A stretch of 64,000 nt of DNA from Erythrobacter sanguineus (lineage in GTDB: Bacteria; Pseudomonadota; Alphaproteobacteria; Sphingomonadales; Sphingomonadaceae): assembly GCF_900143235.1 (NCBI RefSeq), contig NZ_FRDF01000001.1, forward strand, positions 186,001 to 250,000, in the 5' to 3' direction. The position numbers were made by a program, and so were the translations under genes. This document shows, piece by piece, positions 35,141 to 45,128 of this stretch. The number at the start of each line of letters is the position of its first letter. The first letter of the stretch is position 1. A model generated the notes under the pieces. That model did no database searches. It was not told the DNA's origin and worked only from the letters and a program-made list of their open reading frames with translations.

Positions 35141-36562
35141 CTAAGCGGGTGTAGCATGGCCGGCGGGGACGGGCGCTGATCCGTGCGCCTCGCCCATGCG
35201 GCGCAGGGCGGCGACCTTGGCGTGGAGCGGTGCCCAGTCATCGCGTTCGTCGATTGCTGCCCAGATCGCTTCGACCTCGTTTGTCAGCATCGATTGGGGC
35301 GCGGCGTCCGACCAGTATTCATGGGTGGAGGGCAGGGGCGGGTAATCCGCCAGCGCCTCGCCCAGTGCGCCCTCCGCCGCGCCGCGACCGCCGCGGTGGC
35401 GGAAGAAGAAGGCATCGGGCTGCATGCTGCCTTCGCGCATCAATGCTTCGCACAGGCTGACAAGGCGGGTGTCTTCTTCATCCCCCCGTGGTTCCACACC
35501 CAGCCGCCAGCACCATCGCCGCGCGACCGCCTGCATGTAGAGCGGCCCGAAGCGTTCCAGCGCGGCGATCAGCGGGGCGCTGTCGGCCAGCAGCCGCAGC
35601 GCGACCGCAAACTGCCCGCAATTCCAGTGCAGCGCCTCGGGCTGGCGGCCAAAGGCATAAAGCCCGGCATGGTCGAAATAGGCTGCGGTAAAGCCGGGGT
35701 CCCATTCCGGTAGCCAGCGCCACGGGCCGTAATCGAAACTTTCGCCCGTCACGTTCATGTTATCGGTGTTGAGCACCCCGTGGACGAAGCCTGCGACCAT
35801 GTAGCTGGCGGCAAGATCGGCCATGCGCTCGACCACCTGATGCATCAGGCGGACAGCGGGTTCATCGCGCGCGGGCGCATCGGCAGGCGGGGGCAGGCCG
35901 GGGAAGCGGGCAAGGCAATAATCGACCAGCTGCGCCATCTCGTCGGCATCTTCCAGCGCCAGCAGCCGCTGGAAGGTGCCGATGCGGATGTGCGAATGCG
36001 ACAGGCGCACCAGCACGGCAGAGCGCGTTGGCGAAGGCTCGTCATTGCGCCACAGCTTCTCGCCGGTTTCAATCACGCTGAAGGTTTTCGAGGTGTTGAC
36101 CCCCAGCGCCTCCAGCATTTCGGTGGCGAGGATTTCGCGCACCGCGCCCTTCAGCGTCAATCGCCCGTCACCGGCCCGGCTATAGGGGGTCTCGCCCGAA
36201 CCTTTGGTGCCGAGATCGAGCAAACGCCCCCGCGCATCGCGCAGCTGCGCAAACAGGAACCCGCGCCCGTCACCGATCTCGGGATTATAGACCCGGAACT
36301 GGTGGCCGTGATATTTCAGCGCAAGCGGCTGCGGCAGGTTGCCGGGCAGGGGCGCGAACCGTCCGAAATGTGCCGCCCATGCCTCATCGCCCAGCCCGTC
36401 CAGCCCCACGCTGGCCGCCGCGCGATCATTGCGGAAGCGAATCCGGGTTTGGGGAAAGGCGGCTGGCTCGACCGCGCTGCCGAGCCAGTCGGCAAGATCA
36501 AGGATCGCGGGATCGCCGCGATAGGTGCCGGATAAATCCGGGTGTTGCACAGCATCGCTCAT
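35141..36562 (-). CDS. selO: SelO family protein adenylyltransferase (YdiU)
   Basis: A 473-residue pseudokinase of the SelO/YdiU family, which AMPylates Ser, Thr or Tyr residues of redox proteins. Family blocks seen are KYHGHQFRVYNPEIGDGRGFLFAQLRD, LGTKGSGETPYSRAGDGRLTLKGAVRE, and GFVHGVLNTDNMNVTGESFDYGPW, which carries the metal-binding NTDN. Length is normal. In this bacterial form no selenocysteine is expected. Divergent from the next alpha/beta hydrolase. Confidence 0.93.
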   Translation of the reverse strand: MSDAVQHPDLSGTYRGDPAILDLADWLGSAVEPAAFPQTRIRFRNDRAAASVGLDGLGDEAWAAHFGRFAPLPGNLPQPLALKYHGHQFRVYNPEIGDGRGFLFAQLRDARGRLLDLGTKGSGETPYSRAGDGRLTLKGAVREILATEMLEALGVNTSKTFSVIETGEKLWRNDEPSPTRSAVLVRLSHSHIRIGTFQRLLALEDADEMAQLVDYCLARFPGLPPPADAPARDEPAVRLMHQVVERMADLAASYMVAGFVHGVLNTDNMNVTGESFDYGPWRWLPEWDPGFTAAYFDHAGLYAFGRQPEALHWNCGQFAVALRLLADSAPLIAALERFGPLYMQAVARRWCWRLGVEPRGDEEDTRLVSLCEALMREGSMQPDAFFFRHRGGRGAAEGALGEALADYPPLPSTHEYWSDAAPQSMLTNEVEAIWAAIDERDDWAPLHAKVAALRRMGEAHGSAPVPAGHATPA

Positions 36563-36653
36563 CCCGCGATAGTGGGGACAAGCGCGCCGCTACGCAAGCC
36601 GCCTTCGCCGGAGCTTGCTGGGCGCCACATAACCCGAGGGAATATCGCCGTTC

Positions 36654-37520
36654 ATGGCTGCACATTACGAAGATCGCTACTGGACCAGCAGCGACGGATT
36701 GAACCTGCATTACCGCAACTATCCCGGCCCCGAGGGTGGGGAGGCTTTGCCGGTGCTGTGCCTGCATGGCCTGACCCGCAATGCCCGCGATTTTGCAGGG
36801 CTGGCCGAAGACCTGCGCGCGCGCCGCCGCGTGATCGTGCCCGAAATGCGCGGGCGGGGGCTGAGCGATTATGCGCCCGTGTCCGACACCTATTCGCCGC
36901 TGGTCTATGTCGCGGATGTGGAAAAACTGCTCGCCGATGAAGGCATCACCCGCTTCATCGCGATCGGCACCTCGATGGGCGGGCTGATGACGATGTTGCT
37001 GGCTCAGGCCCGGCCCGGACGGATCGCGGCGGCAGTGATGAATGATATCGGCCCGGTGGTCGAACCGTTGGGGCTGGAGCGGATTTCTGGCTATGTCGGG
37101 CAGGGGCGATCCTATCCCACATGGGTTCATGCCGCGCGCGGGCTGGAGGCGGTGCATTCGCCTGCCTTTCCCGATTACGATCTCGACCAGTGGCTGGAAA
37201 TGGCCAAGCGGACCATGGTGGTGAGCCAGAACGGGCGGATCACGTTCGATTATGACATGGCCATTGCCGAGCCTTTTGCAAAGCCGGGCAACGCCGCACC
37301 GCCCAACCTGTGGCTCGCGTTCGAGGCGTTGCGCGATGTGCCGATGCTGCTGGTGCGCGGTGGGCTGTCTGAACTGCTCAGTGCCGAAACGGTCAGGCAG
37401 ATGGCGGTCAGGAACCCGGCGATGAAGGCGATCACCGTGCCGCAGGTCGGCCATGCCCCGACGCTTGACGAGCCGGAAGTGCGGGCCGCGATCCATGATC
37501 TGCTGGGCGGCATTGCATGA
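36654..37520 (+). CDS. Alpha/beta hydrolase
   Basis: A 288-residue hydrolase with oxyanion segment LHGLTRNARDF, nucleophile elbow GTSMGG (serine) and a C-terminal histidine in VPQVGHAPTLDEPE. A middle MRGRGLSDYA segment is common in this group. It has no signal peptide. Its stop overlaps the start of a glycosyltransferase gene (ATGA), so the two are co-translated. Substrate unknown. Confidence 0.87.
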   Translation: MAAHYEDRYWTSSDGLNLHYRNYPGPEGGEALPVLCLHGLTRNARDFAGLAEDLRARRRVIVPEMRGRGLSDYAPVSDTYSPLVYVADVEKLLADEGITRFIAIGTSMGGLMTMLLAQARPGRIAAAVMNDIGPVVEPLGLERISGYVGQGRSYPTWVHAARGLEAVHSPAFPDYDLDQWLEMAKRTMVVSQNGRITFDYDMAIAEPFAKPGNAAPPNLWLAFEALRDVPMLLVRGGLSELLSAETVRQMAVRNPAMKAITVPQVGHAPTLDEPEVRAAIHDLLGGIA

Positions 37521-38659
37521 ACGGCAGCGCCGGAGCCGCGCCGGGCGTTCTCCACTGCCATTCGACCTTTTCTGCCGGCGGAAAGGAAGTGCGCAGCGTG
37601 CGCCTGATGAACGCCTTTGCGGGCGCCCTTCAACACACCATCATTTCTGCCGAGCCCGAATCAATGGGCGCGCGCGCGTTGATCGGCCGCAAGGTGAAGG
37701 TCGCCTTCCCGCAGGATTTCCCCTCGCTCAAGGGCTGGCCCACGCCGGGGCGGCTGGCGGCGCTGGCCGGGGCGCTCAAAGGCTACGACCTGATCTGCAC
37801 CTATAACTGGGGCGCGATGGATGTGGTGATGGCGCACACGGTGTTTGCCAAAAGCTTTGGCCTGCCGCCGCTGGTGCATCACGAGGACGGGTTCAACGAA
37901 GACGAGGCGGGCGGGTTGAAGACCCGCCGCAATCTGTATCGCCGGGCGGCGCTGAAAGGTGCGGGCAGGGTGATCGTGCCGAGCACGGGGCTGGAGAAAA
38001 TCGCCCTCGGCCCATGGGCGCAGCCGCCCGAAAAGGTGCTGCGGATCGCCAACGGGATCGATACCGCCGCCTTTGCGGCCAAACCGAAGCCGGGCGCGCT
38101 GCGGGTGGTCAAACGCAAGGGCGAACGCTGGATCGGCACGCTTGCGGGGCTGCGCCCGGTCAAGCAATTGCCGCAGCTGGTCGAGGCAATGGCGGGCCTG
38201 CCCGAGGAATGGCATCTCGTCATTCTGGGCGAAGGGCCGGAACGCGATCGGATCCGCGCTGCGGCGGAAAGCTGCGAGGTCAGCCACCGGGTGCATCTGC
38301 CCGGCGCCATCGACGATCCGGTGCAGGTTACGGGCCTGTTCGATATCTTCGCCTTGTCCTCGGCTTCCGAACAGTTCCCGCTGTCGGTGGTGGAGGCGAT
38401 GGCGGCCGGCCTGCCCGTGGCCGCGCCCGACGTCGGGGATATCCGGCAGATGGTGGCAGAGCCCAACCGGCCTTTCATCGCCGTGCCGGATGACCCGCGC
38501 GCGCTTGGGGTGATGCTGGCCGAGCTGGCGCAGGATTCCGGTTTGCGCGCCCGGCTCGGCGCGGCGAATCGCGAGCGGGCGCGGGCCCATTACGATGCCG
38601 CGCAGATGGTCGCACAATACCGCGCCGCCTATGGTCAGGCGCTGGGACACGGCTTCTGA
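37517..38659 (+). CDS. Glycosyltransferase family 4 protein
   Basis: A 380-residue GT-B fold enzyme. The N-terminal domain has CHSTFSAGGKEVRSVRLMNAF and the C-terminal domain has IGTLAGLRPVKQLPQLVEAM, LVILGEGPERDRIR and the donor-binding ALSSASEQFPLSVVEAMAAGLPVAAPDVG with the E-x7-E pattern of GT4. It probably transfers a sugar to a cell-surface lipid or polysaccharide. It is coupled to the upstream hydrolase. Confidence 0.88.
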   Translation: MNGSAGAAPGVLHCHSTFSAGGKEVRSVRLMNAFAGALQHTIISAEPESMGARALIGRKVKVAFPQDFPSLKGWPTPGRLAALAGALKGYDLICTYNWGAMDVVMAHTVFAKSFGLPPLVHHEDGFNEDEAGGLKTRRNLYRRAALKGAGRVIVPSTGLEKIALGPWAQPPEKVLRIANGIDTAAFAAKPKPGALRVVKRKGERWIGTLAGLRPVKQLPQLVEAMAGLPEEWHLVILGEGPERDRIRAAAESCEVSHRVHLPGAIDDPVQVTGLFDIFALSSASEQFPLSVVEAMAAGLPVAAPDVGDIRQMVAEPNRPFIAVPDDPRALGVMLAELAQDSGLRARLGAANRERARAHYDAAQMVAQYRAAYGQALGHGF

Positions 38660-38842
38660 GGTCTGTTGCTTCATCTGAGGTTCAAATCCGCACAGGCACA
38701 TGGCTTTGCAGATTGGCAGGTTCGCGCTTGCCCGGCTTGGGCTTACCCGCCATTGCGGAAGCGGCCATGCCCGCTTAAAGAGCGCGGCGCAGATGCTTGC
38801 CACATCGCAAGGCAATGTTTGAGACAAGGAACACAAGGCCGA

Positions 38843-39622
38843 ATGGCGCGCACTCCGACCACCTCTTCCCCGACTCTGGCGGTTCCAGCCGAGGATGACA
38901 TCCTGATCCGCGAGATCGACGAGGCCGTGCGTCAGGATGACGCGCTTGCATTCCTGCGCAATCACGGGATCAAGCTGCTGGGCGCAATCATCGTGCTGAT
39001 CGCCGGTCTGGGCGGTTATCTGTTGTGGGATAATGTCCGCGAGAGCGAGCTTGAAGGGCAGTCCGAAACGCTGATCTCCGCGCTCGATTATGCTGACCAG
39101 AACGATTTCAAAACCGCGGGTGAAAAGGTTGCGCCGCTGCTAGATGACGGATCGCCGGGGGCACGTACCGCAGCGCGGCTGATACAGGCTGGTGCGGCGC
39201 TCGAAGCGGGCGAGATCGACAAGGCCGCCGGGCTTTTCCAGCAGGTCTCCGATGATGCCGATGCCCCTCCGGCGCTGCGCGATCTGGCGCGCATCCGCGA
39301 TGTCGCGGCGCGTTATGACAGCATGAAGCCGGCCGATGTGATCGCGCGGCTTGGCGATCTTGCTAAGCCGGGCAATCCTTTTTTCGGCAGCGCTGGCGAA
39401 CTGGTAGCGATGGCCCAGATGGAGGCCGGCAACAAGGCCGAGGCCGGGCGCCTGTTCGCTGATATTTCCAAGGACGAGGAACAGCCCGAAACCTTGCGCT
39501 CGCGGGCCCGCCAGATGGCGGGGCTGCTGGGGGTCGATGCGATTGTCGATGTCGAGAAACTGCTGGAAGACGAAGGGGTGGTCGCGTCCGGGGGGAATGG
39601 CGGCGCTGCGCTTGCCAATTAA
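38843..39622 (+). CDS. YfgM-like tetratricopeptide membrane protein
   Basis: A 259-residue protein. A cytoplasmic N-terminal segment with REIDEAVRQDDALAFLRNHG is followed by one membrane helix (about 45-64, LLGAIIVLIAGLGGYLLW) and a periplasmic helical repeat domain. This matches YfgM, a partner of SecY/PpiD and neighbour of bamB. The frame extends upstream to 38666, but ATG 38843 gives the family N-terminus. Twenty-four bases before bamB. Confidence 0.85.
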   Translation: MARTPTTSSPTLAVPAEDDILIREIDEAVRQDDALAFLRNHGIKLLGAIIVLIAGLGGYLLWDNVRESELEGQSETLISALDYADQNDFKTAGEKVAPLLDDGSPGARTAARLIQAGAALEAGEIDKAAGLFQQVSDDADAPPALRDLARIRDVAARYDSMKPADVIARLGDLAKPGNPFFGSAGELVAMAQMEAGNKAEAGRLFADISKDEEQPETLRSRARQMAGLLGVDAIVDVEKLLEDEGVVASGGNGGAALAN

Positions 39623-39646
39623 GGTATCAGGTTTGGACGGACGGTT

Positions 39647-40993
39647 ATGACGCATTTCAGAATTGCAAGAACCACGCTGCTGGCAGGGATGCTGGCGGTT
39701 GCCCTGACCGGCTGCAAGGGCGGGCTGTTCGGCGGGAAAGATGAAAAAACCACCCCGACGATCGGCAACCGCACGCCGATCCTTTCGCGGATCGAGAGCG
39801 GGGCCGAGGTCGATCCGGCGCTGGCGGCGATATCGGTGGTGCTGCCGCCGGCGCGCCCCAACATCGAATGGGCGCAGGTCGGTGGCTCTGCCAGCAAGTC
39901 CTATGGCCACCTCGCGCTGGCCGATAACCCGACAAAGGCATGGACCGCGCAGATTTCCGGTTCGACCAACCGTGAACGGCTGGCCGCAGCGCCGGTGATC
40001 GGCAGCAACAAGCTGTTCGCAGAGGGGACCGACGGGGTCATTCACGCCTTCGACAAGAAAACCGGTGAGCGGTTGTGGACCCGCGGCGATGGCGACATGA
40101 CCAAGGATCAGCGACCCTCGGCTTTCGGTGGCGGGGTCAGTTACGAAAACGGACGGATCTATGCCACCAACGGCATTGGCGAGGTCAAGGCGGTTAACGC
40201 CGACACGGGCGAGGTGATCTGGAAGGTTACGCCTGCTGGCCCGCTGCGGGGTTCGCCCACCATTGCCTTTGGCCAGCTGTTCGTGATGACGCAGGACAAT
40301 CAGATCGTGTCGCTCAATATCCAGGATGGTTCGCAGATATGGGACGAATCCGGATCGACCACCCAAGCGGGCGTGTTCGGCGTGGCCGCCCCTTCGGCCG
40401 GGCAAGGCACGGTCATTGCAGGCTATTCGAGCGGCGAGCTTTCCGCCTATCGATACGAGAACGGGCGCATCCTGTGGTCGGACGCGCTGGCGCGCACCAG
40501 TATTTCGACCACCGTGGGCTCGATCACCGACATTGATGCCGATCCGATCATCGATTCGGGCCGCGTCTATGCACTGGGGCAGGGCGGGCGCATGGCGGCC
40601 TATGAACTGGTCACCGGCCAGCGCATCTGGGAATTGAACCTTGCAGGCATCTCCATGCCGGCGATCGCGGGTGAGTGGATCTTCACCCTGACCGACGATG
40701 CGCGCCTGTTGGCGATTGCGCGGTCATCGGGCCGGGTGCGCTGGATCACCCAGCTGCAGGGCTTCAGGAAGGAAAAGAAAAAGGAAGGCCCGATTTTCTG
40801 GACCGGGCCGGTGCTGGCGGGAGGCAATCTGTGGGTCGCCAGCTCGCGCGGCGAGGTGTGGAAGATCAGCGCCAGTGATGGTTCGGCTGAGTTTTTCGAT
40901 GATATCAAGCAGCCGGTCAGCCTGCCGCCAGTGGTGGCCGATAACTATCTCTACATTCTTGACGACAGCGGCAGGATCCACGCCTGGCGCTGA
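39647..40993 (+). CDS. bamB: Outer membrane protein assembly factor BamB
   Basis: A 448-residue lipoprotein (lipobox VALTGCKGG) with an eight-bladed PQQ-like beta-propeller. Blade motifs such as HAFDKKTGERLWTRG, VNADTGEVIWKV and YELVTGQRIWEL repeat regularly. BamB is the scaffold lipoprotein of the BAM complex at the inner face of the outer membrane. The usual alphaproteobacterial order is yfgM-bamB-der; here the GTPase gene der does not follow. Confidence 0.9.
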   Translation: MTHFRIARTTLLAGMLAVALTGCKGGLFGGKDEKTTPTIGNRTPILSRIESGAEVDPALAAISVVLPPARPNIEWAQVGGSASKSYGHLALADNPTKAWTAQISGSTNRERLAAAPVIGSNKLFAEGTDGVIHAFDKKTGERLWTRGDGDMTKDQRPSAFGGGVSYENGRIYATNGIGEVKAVNADTGEVIWKVTPAGPLRGSPTIAFGQLFVMTQDNQIVSLNIQDGSQIWDESGSTTQAGVFGVAAPSAGQGTVIAGYSSGELSAYRYENGRILWSDALARTSISTTVGSITDIDADPIIDSGRVYALGQGGRMAAYELVTGQRIWELNLAGISMPAIAGEWIFTLTDDARLLAIARSSGRVRWITQLQGFRKEKKKEGPIFWTGPVLAGGNLWVASSRGEVWKISASDGSAEFFDDIKQPVSLPPVVADNYLYILDDSGRIHAWR

Positions 40994-41064
40994 GGCGTGC
41001 GGTTCGCACTTCGCATGCCGCGCTCAGCAGGGCGTTAACCCTTTTGCGATAGGGCGGGCAGGTG

Positions 41065-42477
41065 ATGAGCGCGCCTTCTTCATCCCGCCATGCCGCAAGA
41101 CCTGCCCTGCCGCCCAGTGATGTGTCGGCGGGCGTGGGGCTTGCCGGGCTGGCCGGGCTGTTTGCGTGGATTGCCTTTTGCCGTTCCTATCCGGAAATCG
41201 CCGCCGCGCTGGGCCTGAGCGGCGGCCTGTCGGCGGCGCGCGGGGTGTTGTCCGGCCCTTATGCCGCGCTCGCCGCCATGCTGTTCACTGCCTTGCCGAT
41301 GATGCTGTGGTCGGTGCTGGCGGACAAGGTCCACCTGCGCCCTTCGACCGGCCTCGACTGGGGCTGCAAACGCCCGCTTGCCGAAAGCCTGCCGGTCTCG
41401 GTCATCAAGCTGTCGGGCCTGTGGGCGACCTGGGCGATCCTTGCCGCCTGCTACGGCCTTTGCCGCTGGTACTGGAACGGCTCCTACCTGTTCGCGATGG
41501 AGGTGCTGAGCTTTGCCATTGTCCCACTGGTGGCGCTGTCGGTTCCCTATGTCATCTGGCTTGACCGCTATCTGGTGAGCCCGCGCGACGGCACCTGGCA
41601 TTTCGGGGCCTTCGTGCTCGGCGGCGGAGTGATCGGCCGCGAGACATGGGACAGTGCGCAGATCGCGAAGCATTGGCGGGCGTGGATCATCAAGGGCTTT
41701 TTCGGGGCCTTCATGATCTCGATCCTTCCGCCCGGCTTTGCGCAGGTGGTCGAAGCCGATCCGGCGCAGATCATGGGCAATCCGGTGCAGTTCGCCATGC
41801 TGCTGGTGACCCTGCTGTTCGTGATCGACGTGCAGATCGGCACGGTCGGTTATCTGCTGACCTTGCGCCCGCTGGATGCGCATATCCGATCTGGCAACCC
41901 CTTGCTTGCCGGATGGCTGGCGGCGCTGCTGTGCTATCCGCCCTTCGTGTGGGGCATCATCGGACCGAATGATCAGGTGCTGAGCTACGAGGTCGGCACC
42001 CCCGGCTGGGCGCACTGGTTCGCCGGGCAGGAGGCACTGCTGTGGCTGTGGGGCGGGGTGCTGGTGGTGCTGGCCGGGATTTATGCCTGGGCGACCGTGG
42101 TGTTCGGCATCCGCTTTTCCAACCTCACCTATCGCGGCGTTCTCACCAATGGACCGTACCGCTTCACGCGGCACCCTGCCTACCTGTCGAAGAACCTGTT
42201 CTGGTGGGCATCGGTGCTGCCGTTCCTGGTCATCTCCGGATCAATGGCGGATGCGATCCGCAACACGTTTTTCCTGCTGGTCGTCAACGGGATCTACTAC
42301 TGGCGGGCGCGCACCGAAGAAGCGCATCTGCTGGCAGAGGACCCCAAATATCGCGAATATCACGCGTGGATGGCGGAGCACGGGCTGATTACCGCGCCGC
42401 TCACCCGGCTGGCGCGGCGATTGAACGGGCGGGGCAGCGTCCCCCAGCCGACCGCGCACCCCTTCCCGGCAGAGTAA
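41065..42477 (+). CDS. Isoprenylcysteine carboxyl methyltransferase-type membrane protein
   Basis: A 470-residue polytopic membrane protein with about ten predicted helices. The C-terminal part carries the ICMT/phospholipid methyltransferase motif NGPYRFTRHPAYLSKNLFWW and later RTEEAHLLAEDPKYREYHAW, where SAM binds. The N-terminal 300 residues form extra membrane helices without a recognised domain, which is longer than standard ICMT proteins (about 200). The start is ATG 41065 with AGG upstream. Lipid methylation is plausible; the true substrate is unknown. Confidence 0.78.
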   Translation: MSAPSSSRHAARPALPPSDVSAGVGLAGLAGLFAWIAFCRSYPEIAAALGLSGGLSAARGVLSGPYAALAAMLFTALPMMLWSVLADKVHLRPSTGLDWGCKRPLAESLPVSVIKLSGLWATWAILAACYGLCRWYWNGSYLFAMEVLSFAIVPLVALSVPYVIWLDRYLVSPRDGTWHFGAFVLGGGVIGRETWDSAQIAKHWRAWIIKGFFGAFMISILPPGFAQVVEADPAQIMGNPVQFAMLLVTLLFVIDVQIGTVGYLLTLRPLDAHIRSGNPLLAGWLAALLCYPPFVWGIIGPNDQVLSYEVGTPGWAHWFAGQEALLWLWGGVLVVLAGIYAWATVVFGIRFSNLTYRGVLTNGPYRFTRHPAYLSKNLFWWASVLPFLVISGSMADAIRNTFFLLVVNGIYYWRARTEEAHLLAEDPKYREYHAWMAEHGLITAPLTRLARRLNGRGSVPQPTAHPFPAE

Positions 42478-42487
42478 GCGCTGCGTT

Positions 42488-43858
42488 TCAGAACGACTGT
42501 TCGTACACCCGGCTGACATCCCCGTTCCATTCCCCGTGGTAAGCATCAAGCAGGCGCTGTGCGGGCACCTTGCCGCTCGCCACGATTTCATCGAGCGTAT
42601 CGAGGAAGCCGGTTTCATTGTCGCCTGACGAATTGAGCCGCGCGCGCGCCGCCAGCCCCTTGTGCGCAATGGCCAGTGCCTCGCGCCCGATATCGCGCAA
42701 GGTGCCGCCGCCGGGGACGGGCGCATCCAGCGCCAGCCGGGGCGCGGCGCTGCGCAGCGCCTCGCGTTCTTCCATCGTCCAGCCCTTGACCAGATCCCAC
42801 GCCGCATCGAGCGCGCCTTGGTCATAAAGCAGACCGACCCAGAAGGCCGGTAGCGCGCAGATCCGGTTCCACGGCCCGCCATCCGCGCCGCGCATTTCGA
42901 GGAAGCTTTTGAGCCGCACTTCGGGGAAGGCGGTCGAGAGGTGATCCCACCAGTCGCTCTGGGTCGGGCGTTCGCCGGGCAGGACGGACAATTTGCCGTC
43001 GAGGAAATCGCGGAAGGAAAGCCCCGCTGCATCGATATACTTGCCGTCGCGGAACACGAAATACATCGGCACATCGAGCATATACCGCGCCCAGCGTTCG
43101 TAGCCGAAGCCATCCTCGAACACGAAAGGCAGCATCCCCGTGCGCGCCGGATCAGTATCCGACCAGATATGCGAACGGTAGGACAGGAACCCGTTGGGCT
43201 TGCCTTCGGTGAACGGCGAATTGGCGAACAGCGCCGTCGCCAGCGGTTGCAGCGCGAGACCGACGCGGAATTTCTGCACCATGTCGGCTTCTGACTGGTA
43301 GTCGAGATTGACCTGAATGGTGCAGGTGCGCAGCATCATGTCGAGGCCCATGCTGCCCACGCGCGGCATGTGCCGCAGCATGATGTCATAGCGGCCCTTG
43401 GGCATGATCGGCAATTCTTCGCGGGTCTTGTCAGGCCACATTCCGAGGCCGAGATAGCCGACCCCGCATTTTTCGCCGACGGCCTTGACCTGTTCCAGAT
43501 GCCGCCCGGTTTCAGCGCAGGTCTGGTGCAGGTTTTCCAGCGGTGCGCCTGACAATTCGAGCTGTCCGGCGGGTTCCAGGCTGACCGCGCCATCGGTGCC
43601 TTTCAAGGCGATGACATTCCCGCCTTCCTCGACCGGTTCCCAGCCGAATTGCTCAAGGCCTTTCAGCAGGTCGCGGATGCCGCAGGGTTCGTCATAGGAC
43701 GGGGCGCGGTGATCATCGCGCTTGTAGACCAGCTTTTCGTGCTCGGTGCCGATGCGCCAGTCGGCGGGAGGCTTTTCGCCGCCGACCATCGGCGCGACGA
43801 GCTGGTCGAAGCTTTCGATGACCGGATCATCTGCGGTGCTGGTTTCGCGTGTGCTCAT
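42488..43858 (-). CDS. gshA: Glutamate-cysteine ligase, plant/alphaproteobacterial type
   Basis: A 456-residue GCS2-family enzyme that makes gamma-glutamylcysteine, the first step of glutathione synthesis. Typical segments are WRIGTEHEKLVYKRDD at the N-terminus, GMWPDKTREELPIMPKGRYDIMLRHMP, and ANSPFTEGKPNGFLSYRSHIWSDTDPART. Convergent with the membrane methyltransferase gene. The glutathione made would feed the GST encoded at 4 kb. Confidence 0.95.
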   Translation of the reverse strand: MSTRETSTADDPVIESFDQLVAPMVGGEKPPADWRIGTEHEKLVYKRDDHRAPSYDEPCGIRDLLKGLEQFGWEPVEEGGNVIALKGTDGAVSLEPAGQLELSGAPLENLHQTCAETGRHLEQVKAVGEKCGVGYLGLGMWPDKTREELPIMPKGRYDIMLRHMPRVGSMGLDMMLRTCTIQVNLDYQSEADMVQKFRVGLALQPLATALFANSPFTEGKPNGFLSYRSHIWSDTDPARTGMLPFVFEDGFGYERWARYMLDVPMYFVFRDGKYIDAAGLSFRDFLDGKLSVLPGERPTQSDWWDHLSTAFPEVRLKSFLEMRGADGGPWNRICALPAFWVGLLYDQGALDAAWDLVKGWTMEEREALRSAAPRLALDAPVPGGGTLRDIGREALAIAHKGLAARARLNSSGDNETGFLDTLDEIVASGKVPAQRLLDAYHGEWNGDVSRVYEQSF

Positions 43859-43943
43859 CGAAGGTGCCCTCTTTGGCCGGTTGCCTTAGAAAACCGGTTC
43901 AGCCGTGGGAAGCGCAAAACGTGTTTGCGGGGGCGAAGCGGCG

Positions 43944-44702
43944 CTACCAGTCGCCCGCTTGTGCCATCCACACCGCGAGCGCGGCAAGGGCGGCGGTCTC
44001 ACCGCGCAGGATACGCGGACCGAGGGTGATCGGGCGCGCTTGCGGGCGGGCGCGGATCGCCGCGCGTTCGGCCTCGTCGAAGCCGCCTTCGGGGCCGGTG
44101 AGGATCGCGGCAGGGCCGGAATGGGCGGCAAAGGCGGCGGCGGCAGGTTCGCCGCCATTTTCATCGGCGAAATAAAGCGCACGTTCCGGCGGCCAAGTCG
44201 CCAGCAGCGCGTCCAACTTTACCGGCTCGGCCAGCGTTGGCAGCGCGGTGCGGGCGCATTGTTCGGCAGCCTCGATGGTGATGGCGCGGGCGCGCTCGAG
44301 GTTGAGCTTGTCGGCCACGCATCGGCGGGTGACGAGCGGCTGAATGCGCGCTGCCCCCAGTTCGGTCGCCTTTTCGAGCACGAAGTCGAAGCGGTCTTTC
44401 TTGAGTAGCGCCGGGCACAGCCACAGATCGGGCACAGCTTCGCGCGGGCGGAGCATTTCGCCGACTTCCAGCACCACGTCGCGCTTGCCGACCTGTCCGA
44501 CCCGCGCCGCCCATTCGCCGGTGATGTCGTCGCATAGGATCACGATCTCGCCTTCGCGCACCCGCATCACCTTGCCGAGATAATGCGCCTGCGGCCCATC
44601 GAGCGCGACAAGGCGGCCTGTGCCCAGTTCATCAGGCACAAACAGGCGCGGGGCGCTTTTCGGGGGCCAGGCCGGAACCCTTGGTTGGTGCGTGGCGGGC
44701 AT
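43944..44702 (-). CDS. rsmE: 16S rRNA (uracil-1498-N3)-methyltransferase
   Basis: A 252-residue SPOUT-class methyltransferase. The N-terminal PUA-like part has RLFVPDELGTGRLVALDGPQAHYLGKVMRVREG and the knotted C-terminal SAM site has ILTGPEGGFDEAERAAI and LGPRILRGETAALAAL. These are the RsmE hallmarks. It lies between gshA on the same strand and a divergent small membrane gene. Confidence 0.94.
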   Translation of the reverse strand: MPATHQPRVPAWPPKSAPRLFVPDELGTGRLVALDGPQAHYLGKVMRVREGEIVILCDDITGEWAARVGQVGKRDVVLEVGEMLRPREAVPDLWLCPALLKKDRFDFVLEKATELGAARIQPLVTRRCVADKLNLERARAITIEAAEQCARTALPTLAEPVKLDALLATWPPERALYFADENGGEPAAAAFAAHSGPAAILTGPEGGFDEAERAAIRARPQARPITLGPRILRGETAALAALAVWMAQAGDW

Positions 44703-44741
44703 GGCTTTGCACTAGGCGCTCGGCCCGCTAGGGAGCAAGTC

Positions 44742-45128
44742 ATGTCCGCACGCATTGCCCAATTCCTGATCGCTGCCGTGTTTCTGGCTCTGGGCGGCTG
44801 GGCGCTGTTCGCCCCGGCGAGCGTGATCGAACTGGCCGTGACCGAAGGCTATCGCGACAGCAATTACCTCACGCGGTTCACCATGGCCTGCTTCGGCTCG
44901 CAGGCCGTGCTGTTCGGCTTGATGGCGCTGATCACGCGCTGGAGCGCCCGCGCCTTTCTGGTCTTTGCGGCTTTGCTGCTGCCGTTCTTCGGTTTCAACT
45001 GGTACTTCCATTTCGAAGTGCCGGTGCTGACGTCGATCGGGATGCTCGATTTCGCCGGGAACATCACGATGTTCGCGCTGGCCCTGTGGGGCTGGCGTGC
45101 AGCGCGGGCCGAGGAAAAGCGGGCATGA
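44742..45128 (+). CDS. Small polytopic membrane protein of unknown function
   Basis: A 128-residue protein with four predicted membrane helices and a short soluble loop (LAVTEGYRDSNYLTRF). GGGAGCAAG precedes ATG 44742. Its stop overlaps the ubiA start by four bases (ATGA), so it is translationally coupled to ubiquinone synthesis. The family is not recognised with certainty; similar small four-helix proteins are annotated as hypothetical. Confidence 0.75.
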   Translation: MSARIAQFLIAAVFLALGGWALFAPASVIELAVTEGYRDSNYLTRFTMACFGSQAVLFGLMALITRWSARAFLVFAALLLPFFGFNWYFHFEVPVLTSIGMLDFAGNITMFALALWGWRAARAEEKRA

